Shown: positions 42,763 to 52,333, counted from the stretch's first letter. The stretch: 64,000 nt of DNA from Gelidibacter salicanalis (GCF_016469035.1 NZ_JAEHJZ010000029.1:33303-97302); one strand, 5' to 3'. The notes: generated by a model from the letters alone, not told the origin. Program-made: numbers and translations.

Positions 42763-44085
42763 TTAATTTTTTAACTGTTGGTTAGTGTCTGTTTTATCTG
42801 AACCCATTCTCAAAATCGTATATCCTATTATTGCAGATATAAACGACCCGATAAGAATACCAATTTTAGCAGAATCTATATATTCTGGATGTGTAACAAA
42901 GGCTAAACTCGCAATGAAAATGGCCATCGTAAACCCAATACCAGCCAAGAAAGAAACACCAAGAATCTGTTTAAAACTAATATCTCGTGGAACTTCAATA
43001 ATGCCAATCTTTCTAGCCAATATGACGAATGATGACACACCAATACCTTTACCTACAATTAAACAGACAATGATATTAATAACCAAAACAGTATCTAAAT
43101 CTACGGAGCTATCAATTAACACCCCAGCATTGGCTAGGGCAAATATTGGAATGATAAAGTAGGCCACCCATCCATGCAAGCTATGTTCTAAATGTTGTAA
43201 AGGCGATCTGAATTTATAAGTCCAACTCTGTAGTTCATAAACATTTTTAACTTGCTCATCAGATAAAATTGGTGTTTGTAAAACACTGGACTTCTTGATG
43301 TTATTATAAACAATATCCAAATGGGAAAGAAACGTTGAAGTATCTATTTTTTGGCGGATAGGCACAGAAAATGCCAATAAAATACCTGCTACCGTAGGAT
43401 GGATTCCCGATTTTAGAAACAACACCCATATGATCAAACCTACAAAGAACATGACGAATTTTGAATAGTAGCCTTTATATGAAAGAAAATATAAAAAAGC
43501 CAATAAGCCCAGTGCAATGAATAATAATGTTGTATTAATAGTACCACTATAAAACACCGCAATAACCAATATCGCGCCAATGTCATCTACAATAGCAAAA
43601 GCGGTTAAAAATATTTTAAGACTTAATGGCACCCGTTTTCCCAATACATTTAAAATAGCCAAAGAGAACGCTATATCAGTAGCCATCGGGATTCCCCAAC
43701 CTTTTACAGTCTCAGGGTTTTGATTAAGCACCAAAAAGAAAACCACTGGTACGACCATCCCTCCTAATGCCCCTACTAAAGGAAACATCATTTTTCTGGT
43801 CGAATTGAGTTCTCCAATCAAAAGCTCCCGTTTGATCTCGAGACCTATCAAGAAAAAGAATATGGCCATTAAGCCATCATTTATCCAAAGGATCAAAGGT
43901 TTTTTGAACTCAAAACTTTGTGTGACAATTCCAATATCGTATTGCCATAATTCTCGATATGTATCGCCCAGAGGTGAATTTGCCCAAATAAGCGCCAATA
44001 TCGTACTGAGCATCAGCAAAATGCCACTAAAACTTTCAATCTTAATAAACTTCTGTAATGGTGTAAGGAATATTTTTCTAATCAT
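42763..44085 (-). CDS. nhaA: Na+/H+ antiporter NhaA
   Basis: The 440-residue protein has the NhaA pattern ATDIAFSLAILNVLGKRVP and the ion-binding pair in AIVDDIGAILVIAVFYS. The ATG at 44085 (MIRKIFLTPLQKF) is the family start; the longer frame would overlap the cardiolipin synthase gene and adds a non-family extension. NhaA extrudes Na+ using the proton gradient. It lies 22 bp after the cardiolipin synthase gene and probably shares its transcript. Confidence 0.95.
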   Translation of the reverse strand: MIRKIFLTPLQKFIKIESFSGILLMLSTILALIWANSPLGDTYRELWQYDIGIVTQSFEFKKPLILWINDGLMAIFFFLIGLEIKRELLIGELNSTRKMMFPLVGALGGMVVPVVFFLVLNQNPETVKGWGIPMATDIAFSLAILNVLGKRVPLSLKIFLTAFAIVDDIGAILVIAVFYSGTINTTLLFIALGLLAFLYFLSYKGYYSKFVMFFVGLIIWVLFLKSGIHPTVAGILLAFSVPIRQKIDTSTFLSHLDIVYNNIKKSSVLQTPILSDEQVKNVYELQSWTYKFRSPLQHLEHSLHGWVAYFIIPIFALANAGVLIDSSVDLDTVLVINIIVCLIVGKGIGVSSFVILARKIGIIEVPRDISFKQILGVSFLAGIGFTMAIFIASLAFVTHPEYIDSAKIGILIGSFISAIIGYTILRMGSDKTDTNQQLKN

Positions 44086-44107
44086 TGATAATTCATTTTC
44101 GGTAAAG

Positions 44108-45562
44108 TTAAAGAAAAGGTGAAAGTAATCGTACGATTTTCTCCCACAATAGAACAAATTTTGGTCTATTTAACCATAAATTTGGATTTATTTTAACAGA
44201 ATCCTGTAGGTCCTTCACAAAGGCATCGGTTAATTGATTTGCGATGTCTGTACTATAAACCATGGCATTCACTTCAAAATTTAAATCAAAACTTCGGTAA
44301 TCCATATTTGCTGAGCCAATAATAGCTAAATTATCATCAATAACCATAGTTTTTGCATGGACAAAACCTTTATTATATTGATAAATTTCGGCTCCAAATT
44401 GTAATAATTCTGTGTAATAAGCACTTGCGGCGGCATTTACCATTCGTGAATCTGAAATTCCGGGAACTATAATTTTAACATCCAATCCACTTTGAATTGC
44501 AATAATTAAAGCGTCCATTAAGCTTTCTCCAGGAATGAAATACGGACTGGTGATGTAAATATTTTTTTTTGCAGATCCAATAGCTTCTAATATCGAATAA
44601 AAAATAACGGGCTGAAGACTATCTGGTCCTGACGCTACCATTTGCACCACATCATTTTTAATAGACACTTGGGGTTTTTGATCAGGGAAATACGTCTCGT
44701 TATACTCAAGTTGGTTTAGGCTACAAAAATTCCAATCGCCTATAAAAAGATACTGAAGATAGGCGGTTGCCCTACCTGTTATCATTAAATGGGTATCCCG
44801 CCAAAACAAATGGTTGTCTGAATTGAGATCATTTCTATACCGATCGCTCATGTTGATGCCACCAACAAACCCTATCTCTCCATCAATAATAATAATTTTG
44901 CGATGGTTTCTATAATTGAGACGGTTGGCTAAAGCATACCAGATAATCTTATAAAAAGGAGCAATTTGAACGCCACCATCTTCCAGTTTTTTAAGAAATT
45001 GTTTTCCGAGCCCATGACTTCCAAAGTCATCGTACATAAACCGGACTTGAACCCCTTCTCTCGCCTTCTTTATGAGGAGATCTGCCACCGAATTGCCGGT
45101 GATATCATCTTCAAAAATATAGTATTCCATATGGATGTGCGAGGTGGCACTCTCTAAAGCCTTTAATAATTCAGGGAATTTTTCGTCGCCGTTAATTAAG
45201 AGTTTCACAGTATTATTGGCCGTTAACGGGCTACTGCCTGCGCCACGGATATAGGACACTAAATTCTCATATTCTTTAGGCACCAATCCAGAATCACAAA
45301 CCCTTTGCGAATAAGCATTCATACGTCCCCTCAGGATTTGACGTAGCGGTTCATCTTTAATAATCTTTTTAGTATACAATTTCCGTTTCCGATAATTGAT
45401 TCCGAAAGAGAAATAGAAAACAACCCCAACAAAAGGAACAAAGATGACGAACAGTATGTAGGCTAATGCTTTTACACTGCTTCGCGTATCATTTACGACG
45501 CGTAAAATCACGAAAATGATAAAAAGAACATATACTATTTGTGCGAGCAGCAGCCAGTTCAT
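44108..45562 (-). CDS. cls: Cardiolipin synthase (phospholipase D superfamily)
   Basis: The 484-residue protein has two N-terminal membrane segments and two HKD motifs, HRKIIIIDGEIGFVGG and HAKTMVIDDNLAIIGS, each with the downstream G-G/S-x-N element. It condenses two phosphatidylglycerols to cardiolipin or related lipid. It lies upstream of nhaA; shared expression would link membrane lipid composition to salt stress. Confidence 0.94.
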   Translation of the reverse strand: MNWLLLAQIVYVLFIIFVILRVVNDTRSSVKALAYILFVIFVPFVGVVFYFSFGINYRKRKLYTKKIIKDEPLRQILRGRMNAYSQRVCDSGLVPKEYENLVSYIRGAGSSPLTANNTVKLLINGDEKFPELLKALESATSHIHMEYYIFEDDITGNSVADLLIKKAREGVQVRFMYDDFGSHGLGKQFLKKLEDGGVQIAPFYKIIWYALANRLNYRNHRKIIIIDGEIGFVGGINMSDRYRNDLNSDNHLFWRDTHLMITGRATAYLQYLFIGDWNFCSLNQLEYNETYFPDQKPQVSIKNDVVQMVASGPDSLQPVIFYSILEAIGSAKKNIYITSPYFIPGESLMDALIIAIQSGLDVKIIVPGISDSRMVNAAASAYYTELLQFGAEIYQYNKGFVHAKTMVIDDNLAIIGSANMDYRSFDLNFEVNAMVYSTDIANQLTDAFVKDLQDSVKINPNLWLNRPKFVLLWEKIVRLLSPFL

Positions 45563-45700
45563 TTATAGAGGTATTTTTATTTAGCAAGTACTTGAGAGAC
45601 AAAAAGCGTTTTTTATCACCACTCATTTCAGCACCCAAGATAGCATATTCTATCCTAATTTTTTTCTAAACATAGATGTGACAATGAGAGCCATTTATAA

Positions 45701-45943
45701 ATAAACCACTATGGATTTGAAATCCATAGTTTTAAACAAAAGAATGAAATTCTTTTCTGAAAACAGTTTGTCATTCCGAATGAGGCACGAAGAGGAATCA
45801 TATTATTATAAGATTTCTCGTCACTCGTTCCTCGCTCTGTCGAAATGACAACATTCTCTTAAAAGTTTATATAAACTAAAGTAACTGCACTGGATCCCGA
45901 TAGCTCGGGAGCAGGGTTTTAACCTTTAACTAGATAATAAAAA
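45701..45943. repeat. Dispersed structured repeat R2, copy 2
   Basis: This is the partner of 23361-23590. It has the same hairpins and the same tail, TTTAACCTTTAACTAGATAA. In the middle a short stretch of copy 1 is replaced by one with the palindrome TCCCGATAGCTCGGGA. Here no gene follows the tail, so the leader-like end is not connected to an ORF. It fills most of the 593-bp gap between cls and the GNAT gene. Confidence 0.88.
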
Positions 45944-45946
45944 GAC

Positions 45947-45982
45947 TTCACAGTATTGAAACTATAGTTTCAATACTGTGAA
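45947..45982. repeat. Perfect 36-bp palindrome without loop
   Basis: Arms of 18 bp begin TTCACAGTATTGAAACTA and meet at TATAG-like sequence with no spacer. It starts 3 bp after the end of the R2 repeat. It could be a cruciform or strong RNA hairpin, a regulator site, or a fused pair of mobile-element ends. No T run follows on either strand, so it is a poor classical terminator. Confidence 0.9.
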
Positions 45983-46155
45983 ATGTAGTGCCCTTAGAAA
46001 AGGAGTTCAAAACATGATTTTTGAATGCACATTTTTTATGCGAAGGATATACCTATTGAAAGTAATTTTCCTAATTTAATCTCAGAAAATGACCACAATA
46101 TCTGGATACTGTTCTTTCTAAAATTTAAGGGAATGAAATTAGGAGTTTTTTTTGC

Positions 46156-46620
46156 TTAGGTATTGAAAGGTTGAGACATCAGAGTCTTCTTCATTAGCAA
46201 TCTCGGTTCATTTGCGCCATAATACGCATCGTAGGTTGTTGAGTTTATAAATCCGATCGACTCATAGATTCTTATAGCCGAAGTATTATCAGGATGAACT
46301 GTTAAGCAAATTTCTGTGCTGAGTTCATGCTCTAGTGTTTCCAGCAGTTGTTCTGTAAGCTGTCTTCCTAAATTTTTTCCACGAGCGTCAGGATGAACGC
46401 CCAAAGACAGAATCCATCCTTGATTTGTGTTTTTTACAACATTACCTAGCACATAACCAATAAGTTGTTGGTGCTCTTCAGCAACATAAAAATAATCTTG
46501 CGAAATGTCATACAACTGTCTTAAAACAAACAGCGGATAACTGCCTTTATTAAAAATCAAGGTTTCAATGAGGTGAATGCTTTCAATATCTTCTAAAGTT
46601 GCTTTTCTAATACTAACCAT
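46156..46620 (-). CDS. GNAT-family N-acetyltransferase
   Basis: The 154-residue protein has the acetyl-CoA motif A in LSLGVHPDARGKNLGRQLTE, the CoA-binding loop DARGKNLG, and the motif B stretch VHPDNTSAIRIYESIGF. It resembles RimI-type protein N-acetyltransferases and many others; the acceptor is unknown. It lies 45 bp downstream of the DUF2141 gene on the same strand. Confidence 0.9.
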   Translation of the reverse strand: MVSIRKATLEDIESIHLIETLIFNKGSYPLFVLRQLYDISQDYFYVAEEHQQLIGYVLGNVVKNTNQGWILSLGVHPDARGKNLGRQLTEQLLETLEHELSTEICLTVHPDNTSAIRIYESIGFINSTTYDAYYGANEPRLLMKKTLMSQPFNT

Positions 46621-46665
46621 GAGTGACTTAATTTGAATTGCAGGTTTCTATTGTAAATCTATGGT

Positions 46666-47082
46666 TTAATTCAACATTTTTATGGCTAAAGAAGTGTCTT
46701 CAGACAAGGTGAATTTACATTCTTTAAATGTTGGTGCGGAAAATTTAGGTTTGACATTATTTGAAAAGGCGTAACCCTCCTTAGGAATTCCGAGAAAGTT
46801 ACGGTTGCATTCATCATCAGAATTTTCATCATGATACATTGATATGGCATACTCTCCTTTAGGCAAATCAGAAATGACAATTTGTTTTGTGGTACTATCA
46901 ACTTTAAAAGTGTAGGTTTTAATGGCTGAACCATTCTCAAGAAAATTTTCATGAGTATTAAATATCCCAATAACAAGGTTGCCCTTTACGGATTCAATAT
47001 TGGTAACATTTATGGTTAATTTAGGGTTTTCAGTGGTCATAAATCCGAGGCTGAGAGCTATATAAAGAAATAATGTGGTCAT
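46666..47082 (-). CDS. DUF2141 secreted protein, second paralogue
   Basis: The 138-residue protein has a signal peptide and the DUF2141 marks KGEYAISMYHDENSDDECN and GIPKEGYAFSN. It shares architecture with the protein at 28391 but differs in the acidic loop. The function is unknown. It is followed by the GNAT gene and preceded by DUF488. Confidence 0.85.
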   Translation of the reverse strand: MTTLFLYIALSLGFMTTENPKLTINVTNIESVKGNLVIGIFNTHENFLENGSAIKTYTFKVDSTTKQIVISDLPKGEYAISMYHDENSDDECNRNFLGIPKEGYAFSNNVKPKFSAPTFKECKFTLSEDTSLAIKMLN

Positions 47083-47125
47083 ATAATATAGTGTTTAAGT
47101 TTATGAATTGTTTCTAATAGTCTTC

Positions 47126-47650
47126 TTAATGATAGGACAACTGGCCATTATCAATCTTGGCCGGTTTGGTATAGGGATGCTCTTGATGTTGATGGTCTCC
47201 CAATATATGAATAACTTCCCAACCGTCTACTTTGAGTTGATCGGCAATCATTGAACGATGGCAACGCCACCACACAGCTTCAGAGCACATAATTGCACAG
47301 CGTGCTTTGGATGCCAAGGTTTCTAAACTCCTGTACGCTTCTTGAAATCCTCTTGTTTCCATATAATCAGCATACCCTCTAAAAGACGGATGATTCCATA
47401 TCACGTTTTTAGAATCTTGGAAAGCCTTTCTTCGACCTCCCAAAGCTTCTATATGCGTATAGACAATTCCGTTTTCTATAGCCGATGACTGAAGGTTCTC
47501 CAAATTAAATTGTGGAAACTTCCGCGATCCTGGAAAGCGCCTCACATCTATTAGGTGTTGTATGGCGTCAGCTTTAAGCAAATTAAGAAACTCCTCCAAC
47601 GTTCTGGTAGAGTGCCCTAAAGTCCATATGCTATTTATTTCTTTTACCAT
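47126..47650 (-). CDS. DUF488-family protein
   Basis: The 174-residue protein has the typical opening TLGHSTRTLEEFLNLL, then LIDVRRFPGSRKFPQF and MCSEAVWWRCHRSMIAD with a conserved Cys and a Cys-His pair. DUF488 proteins are widespread and may be nucleic-acid or nucleotide-linked; no reaction is established. The conserved residues look intact. It probably shares a transcript with the two downstream genes. Confidence 0.9.
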   Translation of the reverse strand: MVKEINSIWTLGHSTRTLEEFLNLLKADAIQHLIDVRRFPGSRKFPQFNLENLQSSAIENGIVYTHIEALGGRRKAFQDSKNVIWNHPSFRGYADYMETRGFQEAYRSLETLASKARCAIMCSEAVWWRCHRSMIADQLKVDGWEVIHILGDHQHQEHPYTKPAKIDNGQLSYH

Positions 47651-47748
47651 AATATGGTTGTCTAAAATAGATTATCAAAGATTTGAAGTTAAGTTCAATT
47701 TGAAATCAGGAATATTCTGATTCATAAACTAAAATAGGGTAATGACAA

Positions 47749-48576
47749 TTAATCAAAGTATACAGCTTCAAAAACTGCCAAAGGCGCTCTTCTACCAACG
47801 TTTAAACTCAACACATCATCTATGATTGTGTAATTATCGGCAATTTCAAAAATCTTTAGAAACTCAGATTCTTTTACATCAACATCTGGGCAACTCATTA
47901 AGGTTGTTGCCAAGTTATGAAAACGGATTCTATTTCCTTCTTCTAAAGTATACTCGCCGCTGATGCTGTTACAACCTGCAAATCCTGTTATTCTATTGTC
48001 TTGAGATTTTAAAGTAAAAAAGATTTCACGTTCCTGATTGTCGGCCATCTTAACATCTTTACCTTCTAAAGTTTTTAATTTCCAATATTTTTCCACAATT
48101 GGAGATTGATCCATAACACCTTTTTCAAAAATCGCCAACGGTGCTCGCTTCGCTTTGTTAAGCGCTAATGTATTACCGCTAATTGCAAAATTATCAGCAG
48201 TTTCGAAAATACTTAAAATTTGTTGTTCATCAAAATCGGCATCTGGGCAAGCCATGCGCGTAGACGCCATTTGCGAAAATGAAATACGATTGCCTTCTTC
48301 TAACTTGTAGGTCCCCATAAAGGTGTTACATCCAGAAAAACCCGTCACGCGATTATTTTTTGAGTCGAGCATAAAGTGAATTGATTGACCATTTTGCTCT
48401 TTATGGGAAACTCCCTGCCCTTCTAGAGTAGAAATAACCCATTTGATATTTTCTACGGAAGTCATAGTCGTATTATTTTCATCAGTATTTACGGAAGAAT
48501 CAGTGCTTGATTTACCCGAGGTACAGCTCATGATGGTTAGTGCTAAGCCAGCAATTGTCGCTATTTTAATTTTCAT
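47749..48576 (-). CDS. Lipoprotein with two META domains
   Basis: The 275-residue protein has a lipoprotein signal (IMSC, Cys18) and two META repeats of about 110 residues: VTGFSGCNTFMGTYKLEEGN with STRMACPD, and ITGFAGCNSISGEYTLEEGN with TTLMSCPD. Each repeat has a conserved Cys pair likely to form a disulfide. META domains occur in heat-shock and motility-linked outer-membrane proteins (HslJ type) and in protease inhibitors. The two repeats are clearly internal duplicates. Confidence 0.9.
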   Translation of the reverse strand: MKIKIATIAGLALTIMSCTSGKSSTDSSVNTDENNTTMTSVENIKWVISTLEGQGVSHKEQNGQSIHFMLDSKNNRVTGFSGCNTFMGTYKLEEGNRISFSQMASTRMACPDADFDEQQILSIFETADNFAISGNTLALNKAKRAPLAIFEKGVMDQSPIVEKYWKLKTLEGKDVKMADNQEREIFFTLKSQDNRITGFAGCNSISGEYTLEEGNRIRFHNLATTLMSCPDVDVKESEFLKIFEIADNYTIIDDVLSLNVGRRAPLAVFEAVYFD

Positions 48577-48624
48577 TGTGATGTATTTTAAGTTATTGGT
48601 TTAGGTATTAAAAGCAATTGCAAT

Positions 48625-48664
48625 GACACTCATGATTGATTCCAGACACTCATGATTGATTCCA
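48625..48664. repeat. Tandem duplication of a 20-bp unit
   Basis: The unit GACACTCATGATTGATTCCA occurs twice head to tail with no mismatch. It lies about 50 bp upstream of the META lipoprotein gene. It may be a replication-slippage event in the promoter region. Nothing else is evident in 48577-48900. Confidence 0.95.
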
Positions 48665-48946
48665 GTAGTATCCAACTACCATGCCCCTTTAAAATAGATA
48701 TCACAATTTAATATATGTTTAACGTCCATAAATGGCTTAAAACAATGATTCAACTTCAGTCTTAACAAGTTACAATTTTGGCGTTTTGCCATTTTATGCC
48801 AAAGACAAGAGCTACGGTTTGAACTGATGATAAACAATGAACCTATCACACGAATATTGAGAGGTCAATATTAGCGAATAGAGTAAATAAATACAGAAAT
48901 TAATTGAAACTATATCGTTTTAGTATGCAATCCAATTTTGTAGTAG

Positions 48947-48954
48947 TATATTTG
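48947..48954 (+). promoter_or_regulatory. -7 promoter box of the GltS-like gene
   Basis: TATATTTG matches TAnnTTTG and lies 22 bp before the ATG at 48976. It sits inside the N-terminal extension of the longest frame, so it supports the shorter start. Confidence 0.65.
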
Positions 48955-48975
48955 CGCTTTAAATCAAATTATAAG

Positions 48976-50565
48976 ATGAAAGTTCGCGAAAAATTTATTT
49001 TAATTTCGGTTATTGTCACCATAGCCATTGTTGGAATCTCGTTGGTTTGGAGCCCTATTTTATGGGCTTTCATTATAGTCTTTCCGCTCATAATTATGGG
49101 CGTTTTTGATATCTTTCAAAAGAGTCATACTATCCGAAGAAACTTCCCTTTAATTGGGCGTTTTAGATATATATTGGAATCGATCCGACCAGAAATCATG
49201 CAGTATTTTGTGGAAACTGATACTGAAGGAAGACCTTTAAATCGTATTCTAAGATCGCTGGTTTATAGAAGAGCAAAAGGAGAAAATGACACGGAGCCTT
49301 TCGGTACCCAAATGGATTTATATCACTCTGGTTATGAGTGGCTGGAACATTCAATGTACGCAAAGCACAATCCTAAAGAAATTGGAGAATTTCCAAGACT
49401 TTTAATTGGTGGTAAGGAATGCAAACAACCTTATTCTTCAAGTTTATTAAACATTTCAGCCATGAGTTTTGGTTCTTTGAGTAAAAACGCTGTCCTCGCG
49501 TTAAACAAAGGTGCTAAAATGGGGAATTTTGCCCATAATACAGGTGAAGGTGGTATTAGTGATTACCATTTAGAACATGGGGGAGACTTGATCTGGCAAA
49601 TTGGTACAGGATATTTTGGTTGTAGAAATGATGACGGGACTTTTAACGAGGTCACTTTTAAAGACAACGCTTTACGACCACAAGTTAAAATGATCGAAAT
49701 AAAACTATCCCAAGGTGCAAAACCCGGACATGGTGGTATTTTACCGGCTTCTAAAAACACTCCAGAGATTGCAAAAATAAGACACATAAAACCGGGCGTT
49801 GCGGTTCATTCTCCACCATCCCACTCTGCTTTTGCTGACCCTATTCAATTTATGTATTTCATTAAACGCCTTAGGGACCTCTCTGACGGTAAACCAATTG
49901 GGTTTAAATTGTGTATTGGTAGAAAACAGGAGTTCATGGATTTTTGTGAAGCCATGATCTATACAGGAATTCGTCCAGATTTTATCACTATTGATGGTGG
50001 TGAAGGTGGTACAGGTGCTGCACCGGTAGAATTCTCAAACTCTATGGGAATGCCATTGCGTGAAGGATTAATTTTTGTTCACGATACGTTGGTAGGTTTC
50101 GGTTTACGGGATGACATTAAAGTAATTGTTGCCGGAAAAATTATTACTGGTTTCCATATGGCCCGTGCCATAGCATTTGGAGCCGATGGCTGTAACAGTT
50201 CTCGCGCCATGATGTTATCTATAGGTTGTATACAAGCGTTACAGTGTAACACGAATACATGTCCGGTGGGTGTAGCCACACAAAATCCTTCTTTGGTAAA
50301 AGGATTGGTTGTGGAAGATAAAGCACCTAGAGCAAAAAGATACCACGAGGCAACGATACATAGTTTCTTAGAACTTGTTGCCGCTGCTGGATTAAACGAC
50401 CCTAGTGAATTGACACGTGGTCATATCAGTAAAAGAATTGGACTGTTGGATGTTAAAACCTTTGACGAGATTTATCCTTCTCTTGAGCCTAACTCATTAT
50501 TAGACATCAACACTATTCCTGAAAGCTATAAGAAATTCTTTCACCTGACGCGCATCATGAAATAG
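48976..50565 (+). CDS. FMN-binding glutamate-synthase-like protein, membrane-anchored
   Basis: The 529-residue protein starts at the ATG at 48976 and has two N-terminal hydrophobic segments. They are followed by a glutamate synthase FMN barrel. Visible motifs are FITIDGGEGGTGAAP for FMN/substrate and the Cys set in GCIQALQCNTNTCPVG for a 3Fe-4S cluster. It lacks the amidotransferase domain of GltB, so it is not a complete glutamate synthase. Its true acceptor is unknown. It stands alone on the plus strand. Confidence 0.9.
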   Translation: MKVREKFILISVIVTIAIVGISLVWSPILWAFIIVFPLIIMGVFDIFQKSHTIRRNFPLIGRFRYILESIRPEIMQYFVETDTEGRPLNRILRSLVYRRAKGENDTEPFGTQMDLYHSGYEWLEHSMYAKHNPKEIGEFPRLLIGGKECKQPYSSSLLNISAMSFGSLSKNAVLALNKGAKMGNFAHNTGEGGISDYHLEHGGDLIWQIGTGYFGCRNDDGTFNEVTFKDNALRPQVKMIEIKLSQGAKPGHGGILPASKNTPEIAKIRHIKPGVAVHSPPSHSAFADPIQFMYFIKRLRDLSDGKPIGFKLCIGRKQEFMDFCEAMIYTGIRPDFITIDGGEGGTGAAPVEFSNSMGMPLREGLIFVHDTLVGFGLRDDIKVIVAGKIITGFHMARAIAFGADGCNSSRAMMLSIGCIQALQCNTNTCPVGVATQNPSLVKGLVVEDKAPRAKRYHEATIHSFLELVAAAGLNDPSELTRGHISKRIGLLDVKTFDEIYPSLEPNSLLDINTIPESYKKFFHLTRIMK

Positions 50566-50602
50566 TGTTGTAAATTTAAATTCAAAGAATTGATGCTCTA
50601 AT

Positions 50603-51058
50603 TTAGTCTTTTCTCATTTTACCCGTGATTTCATCAATCTTAATAATGAAAATCATGGGTAAATTTTCGTTAACCGCCTTGCTGGAAAACTCACTGATAA
50701 AGCTCAATTCTTTCAACTCTTTTTCCACTATCAAAGATTTAACACCTAAAGAAAAGTCGTGTAAATACGATTTTGCTTCGCTGGCAAAAAGCTGTTCAAA
50801 GGTGCCATGCACCATTACAGATCTCCATTTTGTAAGTGCATCTACATCAATGGCGTTCATCGCTACTTGTTTATTCTGGCGCATGGCGTGCATTTTATGG
50901 CCTTCACCAGAATAACAAATAATGACATTTCTGTCTTTGTCATAAAAATAAGTAATCGGAACTACATATGGTCTATTCTGATAAATGTAAGACAGATGCC
51001 CCAAATAGTTGTTTTCTAACACAGATTTACTGTCGGTAGCGTCGAGAGTGATATACAT
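50603..51058 (-). CDS. Pyridoxamine 5'-phosphate oxidase-like flavoprotein
   Basis: The 151-residue protein has the split-barrel flavin fold common to PNPOx-like proteins, with LGHLSYIYQNRPYVVPITYF, ICYSGEGHKMHAMRQN and WRSVMVHGTFEQL. Members bind FMN, F420 or haem and reduce varied substrates, for example nitroimidazoles. The substrate is not identifiable. It faces the GltS-like gene. Confidence 0.85.
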   Translation of the reverse strand: MYITLDATDSKSVLENNYLGHLSYIYQNRPYVVPITYFYDKDRNVIICYSGEGHKMHAMRQNKQVAMNAIDVDALTKWRSVMVHGTFEQLFASEAKSYLHDFSLGVKSLIVEKELKELSFISEFSSKAVNENLPMIFIIKIDEITGKMRKD

Positions 51059-51167
51059 GATTTGCTTATTTTAGTACACTAAGATAATAGTATTTTAGAT
51101 AGGCAACTATGACCTTGGTCAGGCATTAATTATGTCACTTCATAAAAACTTAAGCACCTACAATTGA

Positions 51168-51464
51168 TCAATGGGATTTAATGACCTTGATTAAGTCGTC
51201 TTTTTGAAGGACGCCAGATTGGCGCCACACCTGTTTTCCGTTTTTAAAGAGCACTAATGTAGGCACACCTCTTACCTGATAATTGGAGGCCAACAACTGA
51301 TTTTTATCCACATCTATTTTGACTATTTTAACGGCTTCTCCCATCTCTGATTTCACGCTCTCCAATATGGGAGCCAAAGTTTTGCAGGGACCACACCAGT
51401 CGGCATAAAAATCGACAAGCACCGGAGTTTCTGAATTTATAATGGTGTTAAAGCTATTTTTCAT
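51168..51464 (-). CDS. Thioredoxin
   Basis: The 98-residue protein is a single thioredoxin fold without signal peptide. The active site is ADWCGPCKTL with Cys24 and Cys27, and VRGVPTLVLFKNG supplies the cis-proline. It is a cytoplasmic disulfide reductant. It lies 24 bp downstream of a small charged protein gene on the same strand. Confidence 0.95.
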   Translation of the reverse strand: MKNSFNTIINSETPVLVDFYADWCGPCKTLAPILESVKSEMGEAVKIVKIDVDKNQLLASNYQVRGVPTLVLFKNGKQVWRQSGVLQKDDLIKVIKSH

Positions 51465-51488
51465 TTCAATATTTTTTTGTTGTTATAC

Positions 51489-51692
51489 TTAGGCGTTTTC
51501 AGAATCTTTATTGCTTCTGATACCCTTTAAAGCTTTTATTTTGTCGTCATCGCTTTGAGCCTTTTTATTGCCTTCGCTCTTAGGGTCCCACTCTTTTTCA
51601 CTCGGGGTGGTATTATTTTCTGAATCCGATTCTCTAGGACGTTTTTCGTCCTCTTTCCTATTGTTCTGTTTTTTATCTTCTGGCTTTTCCAT
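51489..51692 (-). CDS. Small, highly charged disordered protein
   Basis: The 67-residue protein is almost entirely Lys, Glu, Asp, Ser and Asn, with no hydrophobic core, so it is probably unstructured. The frame opens at MEKPEDKKQNNRKEDEK. Function unknown. It lies just upstream of thioredoxin and near CsbD, another small hydrophilic stress protein, which suggests a stress-related role. Confidence 0.6.
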   Translation of the reverse strand: MEKPEDKKQNNRKEDEKRPRESDSENNTTPSEKEWDPKSEGNKKAQSDDDKIKALKGIRSNKDSENA

Positions 51693-51898
51693 AAGGTCTG
51701 ATATTATAAAATTTCTACTGGGTTATTTGCGCTACAATCTGAAACACACATAAAGGTTTGATTTCAAATTTTTAGACCATTCAGATGTAAATTTCATCGT
51801 TTTAAAAATTAGTAGCGTATACACCATAATAAATTGGTCTTGACTAAACGGTTTTAAAAATCGTGTTCATTGTAAAGATACTTGGAGTCCCTTAATAA

Positions 51899-51933
51899 AA
51901 AAAGTTCTCAAACACATGTTTTGAGAACTTTTT
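51899..51933. terminator. Hairpin terminator after csbD
   Basis: AAAGTTCTCAAA (51901-51912) pairs with TTTGAGAACTTT (51920-51931) around a 7-nt loop, with A and T runs extending the stem on both sides. It lies downstream of the CsbD gene on the minus strand. Confidence 0.85.
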
Positions 51934-51953
51934 ATTAAAATCAATTGGTTATA

Positions 51954-52139
51954 CTACCACTTATCGATTTCATCTTTTAAATCTTCTTTAGATTTGCCGT
52001 AGCGTTCTTGCACTTTGCCCGCTAACTTATCAAAGTCACCTTCTGCTTCAGTGTATTCATCATTGGTGATTTTACCATATTTCTTTTTGAAATCACCTTT
52101 AATTTGTTTCCATTTTCCTTCAAATTGATCTGAATTCAT
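51954..52139 (-). CDS. CsbD-family stress protein
   Basis: The 61-residue protein has the CsbD pattern MNSDQFEGKWKQIKGDFKKK and DFDKLAGKVQERYGKSKEDL. CsbD proteins are small, hydrophilic and induced by general stress in many bacteria; their mechanism is unknown. Its length is typical. Confidence 0.92.
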   Translation of the reverse strand: MNSDQFEGKWKQIKGDFKKKYGKITNDEYTEAEGDFDKLAGKVQERYGKSKEDLKDEIDKW

Positions 52140-52333
52140 AATATTTAAGTTTTAGGTTTATATAAAGTTCTTTGATAAAATTACAGTTATAAGGGTTACT
52201 CCTATGACGCAAAAGACCAAAACATTAATGCGATTGCTAATTTGGGATATGTTTAACAAATTAGGGTGCGGCTGAGATTGTCCATACTTAACTAACTTGT
52301 AAAATTATTTCGGATTATTTCTGTGAATATAAA

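Noticed and set aside
48904-48975. 24-codon extension of the GltS-like protein
   Set aside because: A strong -7 box (48947-48954) lies within it and the extension is not family-like; the ATG at 48976 is preferred.
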